Made by a program: the position numbers and the translations under genes. This document shows, piece by piece, positions 8,529 to 18,208 of a stretch of 64,000 nt of DNA. Numbering within the stretch: position 1 is the first letter of the stretch; each line of letters begins with the position of its first letter. The stretch comes from Mesobacillus boroniphilus (lineage in GTDB: Bacteria; Bacillota; Bacilli; Bacillales; Cytobacillaceae). Location of the stretch: contig NZ_QTKX01000001.1 in the NCBI RefSeq assembly GCF_018424685.1, positions 2,108,001 through 2,172,000 of the forward strand, written 5' to 3'. The notes below the pieces were generated by a model that saw only the letters and a list, made by a program, of their open reading frames with translations, was not told the origin of the DNA and did no database searches.

Positions 8529-8654
8529 CATATACCCTCCTTTATGTACAACATCTACTTAAATAATGATTTCACACAGATATTATTTTACTTGAAAAAC
8601 GTTTACAGGGAAAGTAAAAAAGCAAACTTTGTCACACTTGTTCACAATTTAGAC

Positions 8655-8685
8655 AAAAAACTTCATCATTTGATGAAGTTTTTTC
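8655..8685 (-). terminator. Terminator after the acyl-CoA dehydrogenase gene
   Basis: Perfect inverted repeat AAAAAACTTCATCA / TGATGAAGTTTTTT (8655-8684); works on the minus strand after acd and could act in both directions. Confidence 0.85.
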
Positions 8686-8712
8686 TGTATAAAGCATATT
8701 TAGGATACCCTT

Positions 8713-9852
8713 TTAGCAGCCAATTAATCTTGCAATAACCATTCTTTGGACTTCTGATGTACCCTCACCGATCTCTAGCAGCTTCGCATCCCTCATATAA
8801 CGTTCCACTTCATATTCTCTCATATAGCCGTATCCGCCATGTATTTGGACAGCCTGATCGGCCACTTCCATGGCAATTTCTGAAGCATAGAGCTTACACA
8901 TTGATGCTTCCTTTGAAAATGGGCGTCCCTGGTCCTTCAGCCAGGCAGCCTTATATACCATATTGCGTGCGAGTTCAATTTTCATTGCCATGTCCGCAAG
9001 CTTGAACTGGATAGCCTGAAACTGTGATATCTGTCTGCCGAATTGCTGTCTTTCTTTAGCATACTGCAAAGCTTTTTCATAAGCGGCCTGAGCTACTCCT
9101 ACAGCCATTGCGCCTATGCCGATCCTTCCGCCGTCCAGCGTCACAAGGAATTGCTTGAATCCATCCCCTTTCCTGCCTAGCAGATTCTCAACAGGAACGT
9201 GGACATCCTCCATCACAAGCTGAGTAGTATTCGAAGCATTCAATCCCATTTTTTCATAATTATCGATAACAGAAAATCCTGGTGCATCTGTTGGTACAAT
9301 AATCGCACTTATTTCCTTTTTGCCGTCCACATTACCAGTGATTGCAGTCATTGCGAGATGTTTGGCATAGCTGGCATTTGTGATAAAGTTCTTACTGCCG
9401 TTGATGATGTATTCACCATCTATCTCTTTGGCTGTCGTCTGGGTTCCTCCTGCATCCGACCCAGCATTCGGTTCTGTCAGCCCAAATGCCCCCAGGGACT
9501 CGCCTGTACATATTGGCGTTAAATATTTTTGTTTCTGCTCTTCTGTGCCAAATAGATTTATAGGAGCACCGCCGAGGGATATATGTGCAGAATATGTAAT
9601 CCCCGTGGAAGCACAGGCCTTGCTCAGCTCCTCTGTGACAATTGCGAAACTGACCGTATCAGCTCCCGCTCCGCCATATTCCTCTGGGAAAGGTAAGCCC
9701 AGCATTCCAAGTTCTCCTAGCTTTTTGAAAATTTCTGTCGGAAACTGTTTAGTTTTATCTCTTTCAATCGCTCCTGGAGCAACTTCTTCCTCCGCAAATT
9801 CTCTGATTGTCCTTTTAATCATTGCCTGTTCTGATGTTAAATCAAAATTCAT
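8713..9852 (-). CDS. Acyl-CoA dehydrogenase
   Basis: FAD enzyme for the first oxidation step of acyl-CoA breakdown (fatty acids or branched amino acids; chain preference cannot be told). The 379 residues show the family signatures GAFGLTEPNAGSDAG near 120-134 and, near the C-terminus, QIHGGYGYMREYEVERYMRD. The glutamate in GEGTSE is the likely catalytic base region. The start at 9852 follows AAGGGGGATGG; upstream codons lack a ribosome site. A promoter and FadR-like site lie immediately upstream. In B. subtilis no such gene lies between sigA and cccA, so this is a lineage-specific insertion. Could be AcdA or MmgC-like. Confidence 0.9.
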   Translation of the reverse strand: MNFDLTSEQAMIKRTIREFAEEEVAPGAIERDKTKQFPTEIFKKLGELGMLGLPFPEEYGGAGADTVSFAIVTEELSKACASTGITYSAHISLGGAPINLFGTEEQKQKYLTPICTGESLGAFGLTEPNAGSDAGGTQTTAKEIDGEYIINGSKNFITNASYAKHLAMTAITGNVDGKKEISAIIVPTDAPGFSVIDNYEKMGLNASNTTQLVMEDVHVPVENLLGRKGDGFKQFLVTLDGGRIGIGAMAVGVAQAAYEKALQYAKERQQFGRQISQFQAIQFKLADMAMKIELARNMVYKAAWLKDQGRPFSKEASMCKLYASEIAMEVADQAVQIHGGYGYMREYEVERYMRDAKLLEIGEGTSEVQRMVIARLIGC

Positions 9853-9872
9853 TTCCATCCCCCTTAAAACAT

Positions 9873-9890
9873 TGAATGCGTTTACATTCT
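9873..9890 (-). promoter_or_regulatory. FadR-type operator
   Basis: The 18 bases TGAATG-CGTTTA-CATTCT match the arms of the Bacillus FadR site (TGAATG, six bases, CATTCA) at 11 of 12 positions. It begins 2 bases past the -10 element, so binding would block initiation until long-chain acyl-CoA is present. Binding is inferred. Confidence 0.6.
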
Positions 9891-9892
9891 TC

Positions 9893-9922
9893 ATTATAAA
9901 GGTGAACAAACAATTTTCTCAA
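9893..9922 (-). promoter_or_regulatory. SigA promoter of the acyl-CoA dehydrogenase gene
   Basis: Minus-strand TTGAGA (9922-9917) and TATAAT (9898-9893), spaced 18 bases, immediately upstream of the FadR-like site. Confidence 0.65.
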
Positions 9923-9950
9923 CATTTAAAAACTTTAAAATTATTAAATA

Positions 9951-10481
9951 TTATACAAATATAGCAATCACCAGGACGATTAGCCCTATGATTCCTGAGA
10001 GCTTGAAGCTAACCATTGTCCATTTTATGCCTGCTGCTAACCACAACAAACAGTTTAGCGCCGTTACAATGTAAAGGCTGGCGGGATGGTTTGGCAATAT
10101 TATTTCAACCGCCTGAACAGATGTAATCAGTAAAAGAAGTGCCGAAGCAAGTAATGGGATTAAATCAAAAAAAGATTTTTTTAACAGGTAAAGAGCTAAT
10201 GAAAGTGTGCTAATACCAAAAAAAGTGATTAGGGCAGTTTGCAAAAAGATCGACAATTCAGTAAAATAAAATAAAAAAACTGAAAGCGATAACAATCCAA
10301 CTAAAATGAAACTTACCAATGCTTTCATGCGGCTTGGCCTTTTCCCCAGAGTTGAAGGGGCTTCAGAACTTCCCTCTGAATACAGGTTCAAGAGGAAATT
10401 ACAGTAGTGCTCCGGCAGCAGCCTGTTTTGTTTCCAGTACTTAATTTCATTGGTGATGATTTTCCTGCGATGTTCATCCAT
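9951..10481 (-). CDS. Unknown multi-pass membrane protein
   Basis: I do not recognise this protein. It has 176 residues: a charged cytoplasmic N-terminus (KYWKQNRLLPEHYCNFLLN, then a Ser/Pro-rich stretch to about 50), followed by about five hydrophobic helices to the end. The N-terminal region resembles the short helical segment before the membrane part of some Bacillus proteins of unknown function, which is only a weak hint. ATG 10481 is chosen because AGGATG precedes it; an alternative ATG at 10493 is too close to that site. It lies between sigA and the acyl-CoA dehydrogenase, outside the B. subtilis order. No promoter was found. Confidence 0.65.
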   Translation of the reverse strand: MDEHRRKIITNEIKYWKQNRLLPEHYCNFLLNLYSEGSSEAPSTLGKRPSRMKALVSFILVGLLSLSVFLFYFTELSIFLQTALITFFGISTLSLALYLLKKSFFDLIPLLASALLLLITSVQAVEIILPNHPASLYIVTALNCLLWLAAGIKWTMVSFKLSGIIGLIVLVIAIFV

Positions 10482-10536
10482 ATGTCGGCACATCCTGTCT
10501 TATTGATTATCCGAGCTAATTGTCGGGGGAAAGAAC

Positions 10537-10586
10537 ATAAAAAAAGGAATAATTTACTTTTATTTTAAAAAGTAAATTATTCCTTG
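10537..10586 (-). terminator. Terminator of the dnaG-sigA operon
   Basis: Very long stem AAGGAATAATTTACTTTT / AAAAGTAAATTATTCCTT (10544-10585), followed by a T-run on the minus strand. Confidence 0.9.
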
Positions 10587-10592
10587 GCAATC

Positions 10593-11723
10593 CTATTCTA
10601 AAAAGTCTTTCAATCGTTTGCTGCGACTTGGGTGTCTCAGCTTACGAAGTGCCTTAGCTTCAATCTGGCGTATACGTTCGCGCGTAACACCAAATACCTT
10701 ACCCACTTCTTCCAATGTACGAGTACGTCCATCATCAAGACCGAAACGGAGTCTAAGGACGTTCTCTTCACGGTCAGTAAGCGTATCAAGGACATCCTCC
10801 AGCTGTTCCTTCAAAAGCTCATACGCAGCATGTTCAGAAGGAGAGGTAGCATCCTGGTCCTCAATGAAATCTCCAAGGTGGGAATCATCTTCTTCCCCAA
10901 TCGGCGTTTCGAGAGATACAGGCTCCTGGGCAATCTTAAGGATTTCGCGTACTTTTTCTGGTGACAGATCCATGTCTTCGCCGATCTCTTCAGGAGTTGG
11001 TTCGCGGCCTAAGTCCTGAAGAAGCTGCCTTTGTACACGAATCAATTTATTGATTGTTTCAACCATATGGACAGGGATCCTGATTGTCCTTGCCTGGTCA
11101 GCGATAGCACGAGTAATCGCCTGACGAATCCACCAAGTAGCATAGGTACTGAACTTAAACCCTTTACGGTAGTCAAACTTTTCTACTGCCTTAATTAAGC
11201 CCATGTTCCCTTCCTGAATAAGGTCAAGGAATAACATACCGCGGCCAACATAGCGTTTCGCGATACTAACTACGAGTCGAAGGTTCGCTTCAGCAAGGCG
11301 TCTTTTGGCTTCTTCATCGCCCTGTTCAATTCTTTCTGCAAGATTGATTTCCTCTTCTGCAGAAAGCAAGTCAACTCGGCCGATTTCTTTTAAATACATC
11401 CTTACCGGGTCATTGATCTTAACTCCCGGCGGGACACTTAAGTCATTCAAGTCGAATTCTTCATCGTCCTTTGCAAGCTGTTTGAGGTCTGGGTCTTCAA
11501 CCTCATCGCTTTCACCAACGAGTTCAATCCCTTGTTCACCAAGGAACTCATAATACTCATCCATTTGATCGGAATCAAGGTCGAAGCTTGATAGCCTCTC
11601 TGCGATATCATCATAAGCAAGGACGCCTGTTTTCTTACCCAGTGCCGTTAACTGGTCTTTTACTTGTTCAACCGTCACTTCATTTTCGGTGACTTCTTTA
11701 GAACGGGCTGACTTTTCAGCCAT
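10593..11723 (-). CDS. sigA: RNA polymerase primary sigma factor SigA
   Basis: Housekeeping sigma-70 factor. The 376-residue protein has an acidic region 1.1, region 1.2 with [11 protein letters not shown] near 110-120, region 2 including [16 protein letters not shown] (core binding and -10 recognition), region 3, and region 4.2 [19 protein letters not shown] for the -35 element. Start at ATG 11723 after GGAGGGGG. It follows dnaG by 43 bases, the conserved macromolecular synthesis operon arrangement. Confidence 0.97.
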   Translation of the reverse strand: MAEKSARSKEVTENEVTVEQVKDQLTALGKKTGVLAYDDIAERLSSFDLDSDQMDEYYEFLGEQGIELVGESDEVEDPDLKQLAKDDEEFDLNDLSVPPGVKINDPVRMYLKEIGRVDLLSAEEEINLAERIEQGDEEAKRRLAEANLRLVVSIAKRYVGRGMLFLDLIQEGNMGLIKAVEKFDYRKGFKFSTYATWWIRQAITRAIADQARTIRIPVHMVETINKLIRVQRQLLQDLGREPTPEEIGEDMDLSPEKVREILKIAQEPVSLETPIGEEDDSHLGDFIEDQDATSPSEHAAYELLKEQLEDVLDTLTDREENVLRLRFGLDDGRTRTLEEVGKVFGVTRERIRQIEAKALRKLRHPSRSKRLKDFLE

Positions 11724-11766
11724 ATGTCCCCCTCCTTCCAAAAATCAAAAACAATCAGCATAAGCT

Positions 11767-13572
11767 TTATAAGGTCTTGCGCAATTGGATAATTTCCGTT
11801 GCGATAGCCGCAGCGCGCAAGAAGTCGTTTTGTCGTTCTGCCTGTTTTTGTTCTGCCATTTTTTCCTTTATTTTTAACATTTTTTGATAATTCAAGACCT
11901 GCTTGATATAATCAGATAATTCCTGGTCATTGATCTCCTCGTTAAGAGGCATCATCTCTATATCAGCAACGACCCTTTTTAGCTTATTATCCTGGAGATA
12001 ATTTAAGAACGCGCTTGGGTCAGGATCATGTCCTTTTTCATAGTATGCAAATAAATAAGTAATAATAGCCTGATGTTCATCAATGTTCAATGTACTTCCT
12101 GCAAGCATTTCCTGCACCTTATATGCAACGTCGGCGTCTCTCATCATATGAAAGATCATTCGCCTTTCCGCAGTGTGGTATGCAGGCTTGAGTTCTGATT
12201 TCCTGGCATAGCTTGCAGGTCTTGATTCCGCTCGCGGCTGATTTTGCCTTTTCGGGCCCGATGCCTGAGCCAACTGATTGATTTGTTGGACTAATGCATC
12301 AAGAGATAGCGAAAATTCATTCGCAAGCTGCCTCAAGTACAGGTCTTTTTCTACTGCTTTATCGAGTGTACTGATTTCTTTAAGTACTTCTTCGATATAT
12401 TGGAGGCGATCTCCTTCATTCTGAAGGTTTTTCCCTCGGCGATAATATATTAATTTAAATGCCATCAAAGTGGCGCTGGAGCCAATAATATCGTTCCTGA
12501 ATTTTTCCTCACCATGCACCTTTATGAAGTCATCAGGATCCATCCCATCCGGCATTGTTGCAACCCTGACAGGTAATCCTGCTTTTGACAGCATGTTTGA
12601 CGCCCTGAATGCCGCTTCTATACCGGCTTTGTCCGAGTCGTAACAAATCGTTACAGCTTGAACATTTCTTTTCAGCAAGGAAATATGTTCTTCAGTCAAC
12701 GATGTCCCCATCGTGGCGACCCCGTTTTCTACTCCTGCACGGTTAGCGGAAATAACATCGGCGAAGCCTTCGAAAAGAACAGCTTGCTGCTGCTTACGGA
12801 TCGAGCCACGCGCAAGGTGGAAATTATATAAAATTTTACTTTTGTTGAAGATTTGCGTTTCGGGACTATTTAGATATTTGGGTTCTTCGCCCCCTAGTGC
12901 CCGCCCTGAAAACGCAATCGTATTTCCCTGATGGTCGAGGATTGGGAACATTATCCTGTTCCTGAACCTGTCAAAGTATGTTTCATCGTTTTCCCGCTGG
13001 ATGACCAGCCCTGCTTTCGAAATAAGATTCAGCGAAAACCCCCGTTTTTCAAGCAGTTTAACTGCAAAGTCCCATGAAGGCAGTGCATAGCCTATTTGGA
13101 AGCGGTCAATGGATTCTTGGGTAAATCCCCTGTTAAGAAGATATTCCAGGGCATCTTGACCCTCTTTTGTGTTTACAAGCAAATGGTGATAGAATTTACG
13201 CAATAGTTCATGCGCTTCGATCATTTGTTTCGAGCCTTCAGGCAGTTGTGTATTTTTGCCCGCAGCCGGTCCTTCCAGCTTTAGTTCAATTTTCGCCCTT
13301 TCCGCGAGCTTTACTGCAGCTTCTTGAAACGACAGGCCATCAATATCCATCAGGAATGAAAATACATTCCCGCCGGCACCACAACCAAAGCAGTGATAAA
13401 TCTGCTTATCAGGTGAAACTGAAAATGATGGAGAGTTTTCCCCATGAAATGGACAAAGCCCAAAATAATTCCGACCTTGTTTTTTCAATTGGACATAATC
13501 ACCAATGACATCGACTATTTCAACCGCCTGCCGGATTTCATTTACTTTTTCCTCGGCAATTCTCTCTGCCAT
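11767..13572 (-). CDS. dnaG: DNA primase
   Basis: Makes RNA primers at the replication fork. The 601-residue protein has an N-terminal CHC2 zinc ribbon (Cys40, His43, Cys61, Cys64 in LCPFHGE and YHCFGCGAGG), a TOPRIM catalytic core with LFEGFADVISA near 258-268 and CYDSDKAG near 305-312, and a C-terminal helicase-binding domain. I choose ATG 13572, 8 bases after GAGG; the ATG two codons earlier is too close to the site. yqxD ends 15 bases upstream and sigA follows. Confidence 0.95.
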   Translation of the reverse strand: MAERIAEEKVNEIRQAVEIVDVIGDYVQLKKQGRNYFGLCPFHGENSPSFSVSPDKQIYHCFGCGAGGNVFSFLMDIDGLSFQEAAVKLAERAKIELKLEGPAAGKNTQLPEGSKQMIEAHELLRKFYHHLLVNTKEGQDALEYLLNRGFTQESIDRFQIGYALPSWDFAVKLLEKRGFSLNLISKAGLVIQRENDETYFDRFRNRIMFPILDHQGNTIAFSGRALGGEEPKYLNSPETQIFNKSKILYNFHLARGSIRKQQQAVLFEGFADVISANRAGVENGVATMGTSLTEEHISLLKRNVQAVTICYDSDKAGIEAAFRASNMLSKAGLPVRVATMPDGMDPDDFIKVHGEEKFRNDIIGSSATLMAFKLIYYRRGKNLQNEGDRLQYIEEVLKEISTLDKAVEKDLYLRQLANEFSLSLDALVQQINQLAQASGPKRQNQPRAESRPASYARKSELKPAYHTAERRMIFHMMRDADVAYKVQEMLAGSTLNIDEHQAIITYLFAYYEKGHDPDPSAFLNYLQDNKLKRVVADIEMMPLNEEINDQELSDYIKQVLNYQKMLKIKEKMAEQKQAERQNDFLRAAAIATEIIQLRKTL

Positions 13573-13587
13573 AAGCATGACCTCTAA

Positions 13588-14073
13588 TTAGTTGTGATTC
13601 CTTGAACATATCTTAAAATTCGACAAAAGCATGCTCAATTCCTTTATAAACTTTTCCCTGTCTTTTTCAGTAAAGGGTTTGGGTCCCTTACCATAGGATC
13701 CCTGCCTTCTTGCCCTGGCAGAAAGATACCTTAAGTCAAGGGCAGTCTGAATATCCTTTTCTTCAAATAAATTTCCCCTTGGAGAGATGGCATAAACCCC
13801 TTTCGCAATGAGGGTAGATGCAAGACCAATGTCCTGCGTCACCGCAAAATCACCTTTCTTAACGTGATTCATTAAATAAAGGTCTACAGCCTCCTTATGA
13901 GAATCGACAAATACCCAGTTCTGTCCTTGAAGGTCGTTCTTCATATGGGCATATGAAGCCACAAAAACAGCTTCGATGGAAAACTTCGAAGCGATTTCGA
14001 CAATTTCCTTAATGACCGGGCAAGAGTCTGCATCAACAAAAAGGGTCTGACTGTTGATTTTACTAGTATTAAT
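13588..14073 (-). CDS. yqxD: YaiI/YqxD family protein, apparent ATT start
   Basis: UPF0178/DUF188 family protein (161 residues) related to PIN-like nuclease folds; exact role unknown. The family's N-terminal motif is visible as LFVDADSCPVIKEI near residues 11-24, and the C-terminal part has KGDFAVTQDIGLAS and RRQGSYGKGPKPFTEKDRE. That N-terminal motif lies upstream of the first GTG in frame (13962). Between it and the in-frame TGA at 14080-14082 there is no ATG, GTG or TTG. The ATT at 14071-14073 lies 9 bases after GGAG, so I take it as the start. A sequencing error is the alternative. First gene of the dnaG-sigA operon. Confidence 0.8.
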   Translation of the reverse strand: MNTSKINSQTLFVDADSCPVIKEIVEIASKFSIEAVFVASYAHMKNDLQGQNWVFVDSHKEAVDLYLMNHVKKGDFAVTQDIGLASTLIAKGVYAISPRGNLFEEKDIQTALDLRYLSARARRQGSYGKGPKPFTEKDREKFIKELSMLLSNFKICSRNHN

Positions 14074-14232
14074 TCTACATCACTCCGCATATTCCTTCTT
14101 AAGGATTGTATTTTTTCAAGGGAATTTTGTCGAATTTTTTCGCGGTCAAAATCTTGACAACTGATAGTAAATAGTTTATTCGTAATCTGTCCAGTCTAAA
14201 CCTAAACAGATACATTTTTATCACAATTTTTT

Positions 14233-14261
14233 ATTATAGTATAAGAAAGGCTATTTTTCCA
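14233..14261 (-). promoter_or_regulatory. Candidate promoter of yqxD-dnaG-sigA
   Basis: Minus-strand TGGAAA (14261-14256) and TATAAT (14238-14233), spaced 17 bases, about 160 bases before yqxD. The rest of the 260-base gap is AT-rich with nothing else clear. Confidence 0.35.
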
Positions 14262-14302
14262 TTATTTTTTCTCGGCTAATGCATTAATTCATTAAAGAAC
14301 CG

Positions 14303-14335
14303 TCAAAAAGAAAAGCACATAACTAAATATGTGCT
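14303..14335 (-). terminator. Terminator of ppsR
   Basis: Stem AGCACATA / TATGTGCT (14314-14335) followed by TTTTC and TTTTT on the minus strand. The stem includes the ppsR stop codon. Confidence 0.75.
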
Positions 14336-15152
14336 ATTCGTCCATTTTTTTATTTCGGACCATATTAAGAATGACATTTGCAGTTTCTTCAACTGCTTTG
14401 TTTGTTACATCGATTACAGGACATCCTATTCTTTCAACGATCCCATCAAAATATTCTATCTCTTCCTTGATTCTTTCGATATTTGCATATATTGCTTGAT
14501 CGTTCAAACCAAGTGATATTAACCTCTCACGGCGGATTTGGTTCAATTTATCCGGAGTAATCCTAAGGCCAAAGCATTTTTCCTTTGGAACAAGGAATAA
14601 TTCCTCTGGAGGGTCGACTTCTGGCACAAGTGGTACATTCGCAACTTTGTAGCGCTTATGGGCGAGGTATTGTGATAATGGTGTCTTGGATGTTCTCGAG
14701 ACTCCTACTAGGACAATATCGGCTTTCAAAATACCTCTTGGATCGCGGCCATCATCGTATTTTACTGCGAATTCGATTGCTTCAACTTTTTTGAAGTAAT
14801 CTTCGTCAAGTTTACGGACAAGACCAGGTTCGTATAACGGAGTTTCACCACTTAGGCGCTGGATTTGCTGCATAAGCGGCCCGATGATGTCACAGGCATA
14901 TATCCCTTCTTTAGTGGCAGATTCTTGAAGATATTCGCTAATATCGGGCTTGACCAGCGTATAGGCAATCATCCCTCCATCATGCTTAGCAAGTGAAATG
15001 ACTTCGTCAATATGTACTTTATCCTCTACATAAGGGAACCTTTTTAGTGAAACATCCAAATGTTCGAATTGGCTGACGGCAGCCTTCGTGACTAGCTCTG
15101 CTGTCTCACCGACAGAGTCAGAAACCACATAAATAATAGGTGTTTTATTCAT
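14334..15152 (-). CDS. ppsR: Pyruvate, phosphate dikinase regulatory protein
   Basis: Member of the bifunctional serine/threonine kinase and phosphorylase family that switches PPDK or PEP synthetase on and off (YqfL in B. subtilis). The 272 residues contain the ADP-binding P-loop [11 protein letters not shown] near 151-161 and the N-terminal [11 protein letters not shown] segment. The target is not in the window. ATG at 15152, with an AAAAGGGG site upstream. It lies 29 bases after ccpN and is probably cotranscribed; in B. subtilis YqfL is reported to influence CcpN activity, consistent with the pairing. Confidence 0.88.
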   Translation of the reverse strand: MNKTPIIYVVSDSVGETAELVTKAAVSQFEHLDVSLKRFPYVEDKVHIDEVISLAKHDGGMIAYTLVKPDISEYLQESATKEGIYACDIIGPLMQQIQRLSGETPLYEPGLVRKLDEDYFKKVEAIEFAVKYDDGRDPRGILKADIVLVGVSRTSKTPLSQYLAHKRYKVANVPLVPEVDPPEELFLVPKEKCFGLRITPDKLNQIRRERLISLGLNDQAIYANIERIKEEIEYFDGIVERIGCPVIDVTNKAVEETANVILNMVRNKKMDE

Positions 15153-15181
15153 CTTTGACCAACCCCTTTTCTATTTGCTTC

Positions 15182-15811
15182 TTATTCCTCTGCCAAGGCC
15201 ACAAAAGCCTTTGTAATGTTTGTCTTGGTCAATCTTCCTACCAACTCGTACCCATCATCTGTATCTTTGATGATCGGAAGGGCATCAATCTGCTTTTCAA
15301 TTAATTCCTTGGCAGCATCAATAAGCAGGTCATCCCGACGGCACACTGTAATATTTGGCATTCTTGTCATGATGATATTAACCGGCAAAGTAGTAAGCTC
15401 CTGATTCCCAATGCTTGCTCTTAACAAATCCTTGCGAGAAAGGACACCTACTAGCCTTGAAGCTTTATCGACCACAAATAAAGTGCCTACATCTTCAAGG
15501 AACATCGTAACGATCGCATCGTAGACAGATACATTTTCAGGTACGACTACAGGGATGGACTGGTAATCCCTGACGAGAATTTTTTTTAGATTCTCCGAAA
15601 GCAGCTGATTTCCAGATTTGCCTGTATAGAAATATCCTACACGAGGTCTGGCATCCAAATACCCCGACATCGTCAGGATGGCAAGGTCGGGCCTTAGGGT
15701 AGCCCTTGTCAGATTTAACTTTTCGGCAATATGCTCCCCAGTGATCGGTCCGTTATCCTTTACGATTTGCAGAATATGCTCCTGGCGTTTATTCAGTTCG
15801 ATTGTCCTCAC
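15182..15811 (-). CDS. ccpN: Gluconeogenic repressor CcpN
   Basis: Transcription repressor of gluconeogenic genes such as gapB and pckA during growth on glucose. The protein has an N-terminal winged helix (NGPITGEHIAEKLNLTRAT, residues 20-38) and two CBS domains (about 80-135 and 145-205) that sense a nucleotide ligand. Start codon is uncertain: two consecutive GTGs lie at 15814 and 15811, and the upstream AGGTG is close to both; I choose 15811 because it aligns with the B. subtilis N-terminus. Forms a unit with ppsR. Confidence 0.92.
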   Translation of the reverse strand: MRTIELNKRQEHILQIVKDNGPITGEHIAEKLNLTRATLRPDLAILTMSGYLDARPRVGYFYTGKSGNQLLSENLKKILVRDYQSIPVVVPENVSVYDAIVTMFLEDVGTLFVVDKASRLVGVLSRKDLLRASIGNQELTTLPVNIIMTRMPNITVCRRDDLLIDAAKELIEKQIDALPIIKDTDDGYELVGRLTKTNITKAFVALAEE

Positions 15812-15814
15812 CAC

Positions 15815-16070
15815 CTAACGGGAGATTTTATATAAGCTGTTTTCACATTGGAGTGATTGAAAATTTATTAAGCTATATCCTGGTTTTTTAAAAATTATGC
15901 TTTGCCCAAGATTGTTCTGACAATGGAAGTTTTAGACTGACCGTAAAAACAGCTATTACGTAAAAAACCTAATAAAATCATTATATACTACAAGAGGTAA
16001 ATAAAAGGAAGAAATTTTCTAACCATTTCATGACGATTTGTCCTGCATCTGTTCCCATCGCATAGCATCT
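15815..16070. other. Gap upstream of ccpN
   Basis: AT-rich gap between ccpN and glyS. On the minus strand TTGTCA (15923-15918) and CATAAT (15899-15894) with an 18-base spacer is the best ccpN promoter candidate. No coding region, RNA gene or repeat is seen; the glyS terminator closes the right side. Confidence 0.4.
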
Positions 16071-16071
16071 T

Positions 16072-16103
16072 GTTAAAGTGCCTTCCTGTGCAGGAAGGCA
16101 CTC
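16072..16103 (-). terminator. Terminator-like hairpin after glyS
   Basis: Perfect stem AGTGCCTTCCTG / CAGGAAGGCACT with a 2-base loop (16077-16102); the following T-tract is weak. Confidence 0.65.
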
Positions 16104-16132
16104 AATGAAAGCATTTCATTTTTTACAGATGT

Positions 16133-18208
16133 TTACTTTACGACAATATCATTTACTTTCGCAAGCTTCATGATCAGAGTTGCCAGTGCAGCCATTTGAT
16201 TTAGCCGGTTCTCACGCACATCCTGGTTATCAGACATGACCATTGTATGCTCAAAATAATCATTGATTTCTGGTTTGATGTCAACTAAAAGCTGATAATA
16301 AGAAGCAGCATCCATTCCGTCTTCAGCCTTCTTTCCTAGCTCCAGATACTTTTCATATAGCCTTTGTTCATACTCATTTTCGAATCGTTCTGGATCGATA
16401 TCCCCAAGTACGTCTTTCTTGCTTGCGATATTAAGAACCCGGCTTAATGCTTCCATGCTTTCTTTAAAGCCTTCATTGCTGCTGGCAGCCTGGAGTGCTT
16501 CTGCTTTTTCAATCAGTCCAGATACAATACCGAACTCTCCGCCAAGTACTGCATCTATCAAATCGTAGCGGATTCCTCTCTCCTGCAACAAGTGCTTGAC
16601 TCTCAATTTAAAGAATTGGATTAGGTCATGGTAAACTTCTTCGTCAGTGCGCTTTGTAATTCCTGCTTCTGATACAAGGTTAAGTGAAAGGCCGACAAGA
16701 TTTTCAAGTGTGATATTCCATTTCTTTTCAATAAGGGTCTGCACGATCCCCGTCGCCTGTCTTCTCAATGCATAAGGATCTTGAGAACCACTAGGAATGA
16801 TGCCAAGCGAGAAGAACGTAACAATAGTATCGAGTTTATCGGCTATAGCAACCAATGCTCCTGCTGGAGATGCAGGTATTGAATCTTCCGCGTTACGAGG
16901 CATGTAATGCTCATTAATTGCAGCTGCAACCTCTGGGCTTTCACCTTTTTGCAAAGCGTACTTTTCACCCATAATCCCTTGTAGTTCCGGGAACTCGTAT
17001 ACCATCTGTGAAACCAAATCGAATTTACTGATTTGGGCCGCCCGATCAGCAAATTTGATAACATCAGGCGAAAACTCCATTCTATCAGCAATCAAGCCTG
17101 CAAGCTTGCGTACTCTTTCTGATTTTTCAGCAATTGTTCCGATATCCTCGTGGTATACAACATTCTTCAATTTTTCCAATGCTGCATCAATCTGCATTCT
17201 TTGATCTTCTTTATAGAAAAATGCTGCATCCGCCAGTCGAGCTCTTAGAACTTTTTCGTTTCCACGGGCAACCTTTTCAATATGGAGGTGGTCACCGTTC
17301 CTTACTGTGATGAAAAGAGGCAGCAGGTCTCCGCTCTTGGATTTCACCGGAAAGTATCTTTGGTGCTCTTTCATGGAAGTGATTAGGACTTCGCTAGGGA
17401 TTTCCAGGAATTCCTCTTCGAAACGGCCATATAACGCAGTTGGATATTCAACCAGGTTATTGACTTCTTCCAGCAAGTCTTCATCAACAGGGACTATCCA
17501 GCCGTTTTCCTCCTCAATTTTTTCAAGCTGAGAAGTAATGGCGTCCTTACGCTTTTGCGCGTCAGCAACAACATATTGTCCTAACAATGCTTCTTCATAT
17601 TCCTGAGGAGCGGTTAAGTGGATTTCACCTTCTGCAAGGAATCGATGGCCTCTTGTTACGTTGCCAGTTTGGACACCAGCGATTTCAAATGGAACGACTT
17701 CATTTCCGAACATTGTAACAAGCCATTTGATTGGTCGAACATAACGAAGCTCGAGGTCGGCCCAGCGCATGTTTTTCGGGAAGGTCAATCCAGAAATGAT
17801 AGCTTTCAATTCAACAAGCAGCTCAAAAGTATCCTTTCCTTTTATAAATTTCTTTACATGAGCATATTCAACACCGTTAATCTCTTTAAAATATATATCC
17901 TCAACGGTCAACCCCTGGCCGCGTGTAAAGCCAACCGCTGCTTTAGACCATTCTCCGTCCGCAGCAAGAGCTATTTTTTTAGCAGGGCCTTTTGCTTCTT
18001 CCTCGCTGTCTTCCTGGCGTTCATCAACATTCATGACAAGTAACGCAAGCCTGCGCGGTGTTGAATAAAGCTTGATTGCTTCAAAACCAATATTATTCGT
18101 TTTTAGCCAATTCTCCACCTTGGAAGCCAGCTGGTTTATGGTGTCAGTAATAAATCTTGCAGGCATTTCTTCCAAACCGATTTCAAGCAATAAATTCCGT
18201 TTAGTCAT
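16133..18208 (-). CDS. glyS: Glycyl-tRNA synthetase beta subunit
   Basis: Beta chain of the alpha2-beta2 type glycyl-tRNA synthetase, which binds tRNA-Gly. The 691-residue protein starts [15 protein letters not shown], the hallmark N-terminus of bacterial GlyS, and has a central region with [10 protein letters not shown] and an HD-like part, then a C-terminal anticodon-binding domain. Length is close to the family norm. Its ATG overlaps the glyQ stop by eight bases, so the two subunits are made together under the T-box leader. Confidence 0.96.
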   Translation of the reverse strand: MTKRNLLLEIGLEEMPARFITDTINQLASKVENWLKTNNIGFEAIKLYSTPRRLALLVMNVDERQEDSEEEAKGPAKKIALAADGEWSKAAVGFTRGQGLTVEDIYFKEINGVEYAHVKKFIKGKDTFELLVELKAIISGLTFPKNMRWADLELRYVRPIKWLVTMFGNEVVPFEIAGVQTGNVTRGHRFLAEGEIHLTAPQEYEEALLGQYVVADAQKRKDAITSQLEKIEEENGWIVPVDEDLLEEVNNLVEYPTALYGRFEEEFLEIPSEVLITSMKEHQRYFPVKSKSGDLLPLFITVRNGDHLHIEKVARGNEKVLRARLADAAFFYKEDQRMQIDAALEKLKNVVYHEDIGTIAEKSERVRKLAGLIADRMEFSPDVIKFADRAAQISKFDLVSQMVYEFPELQGIMGEKYALQKGESPEVAAAINEHYMPRNAEDSIPASPAGALVAIADKLDTIVTFFSLGIIPSGSQDPYALRRQATGIVQTLIEKKWNITLENLVGLSLNLVSEAGITKRTDEEVYHDLIQFFKLRVKHLLQERGIRYDLIDAVLGGEFGIVSGLIEKAEALQAASSNEGFKESMEALSRVLNIASKKDVLGDIDPERFENEYEQRLYEKYLELGKKAEDGMDAASYYQLLVDIKPEINDYFEHTMVMSDNQDVRENRLNQMAALATLIMKLAKVNDIVVK

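Noticed and set aside
16133..18208. Possible frameshift or fusion in glyS because of its 691-residue length
   Set aside because: The frame is continuous and the length is within the range of bacterial beta subunits.
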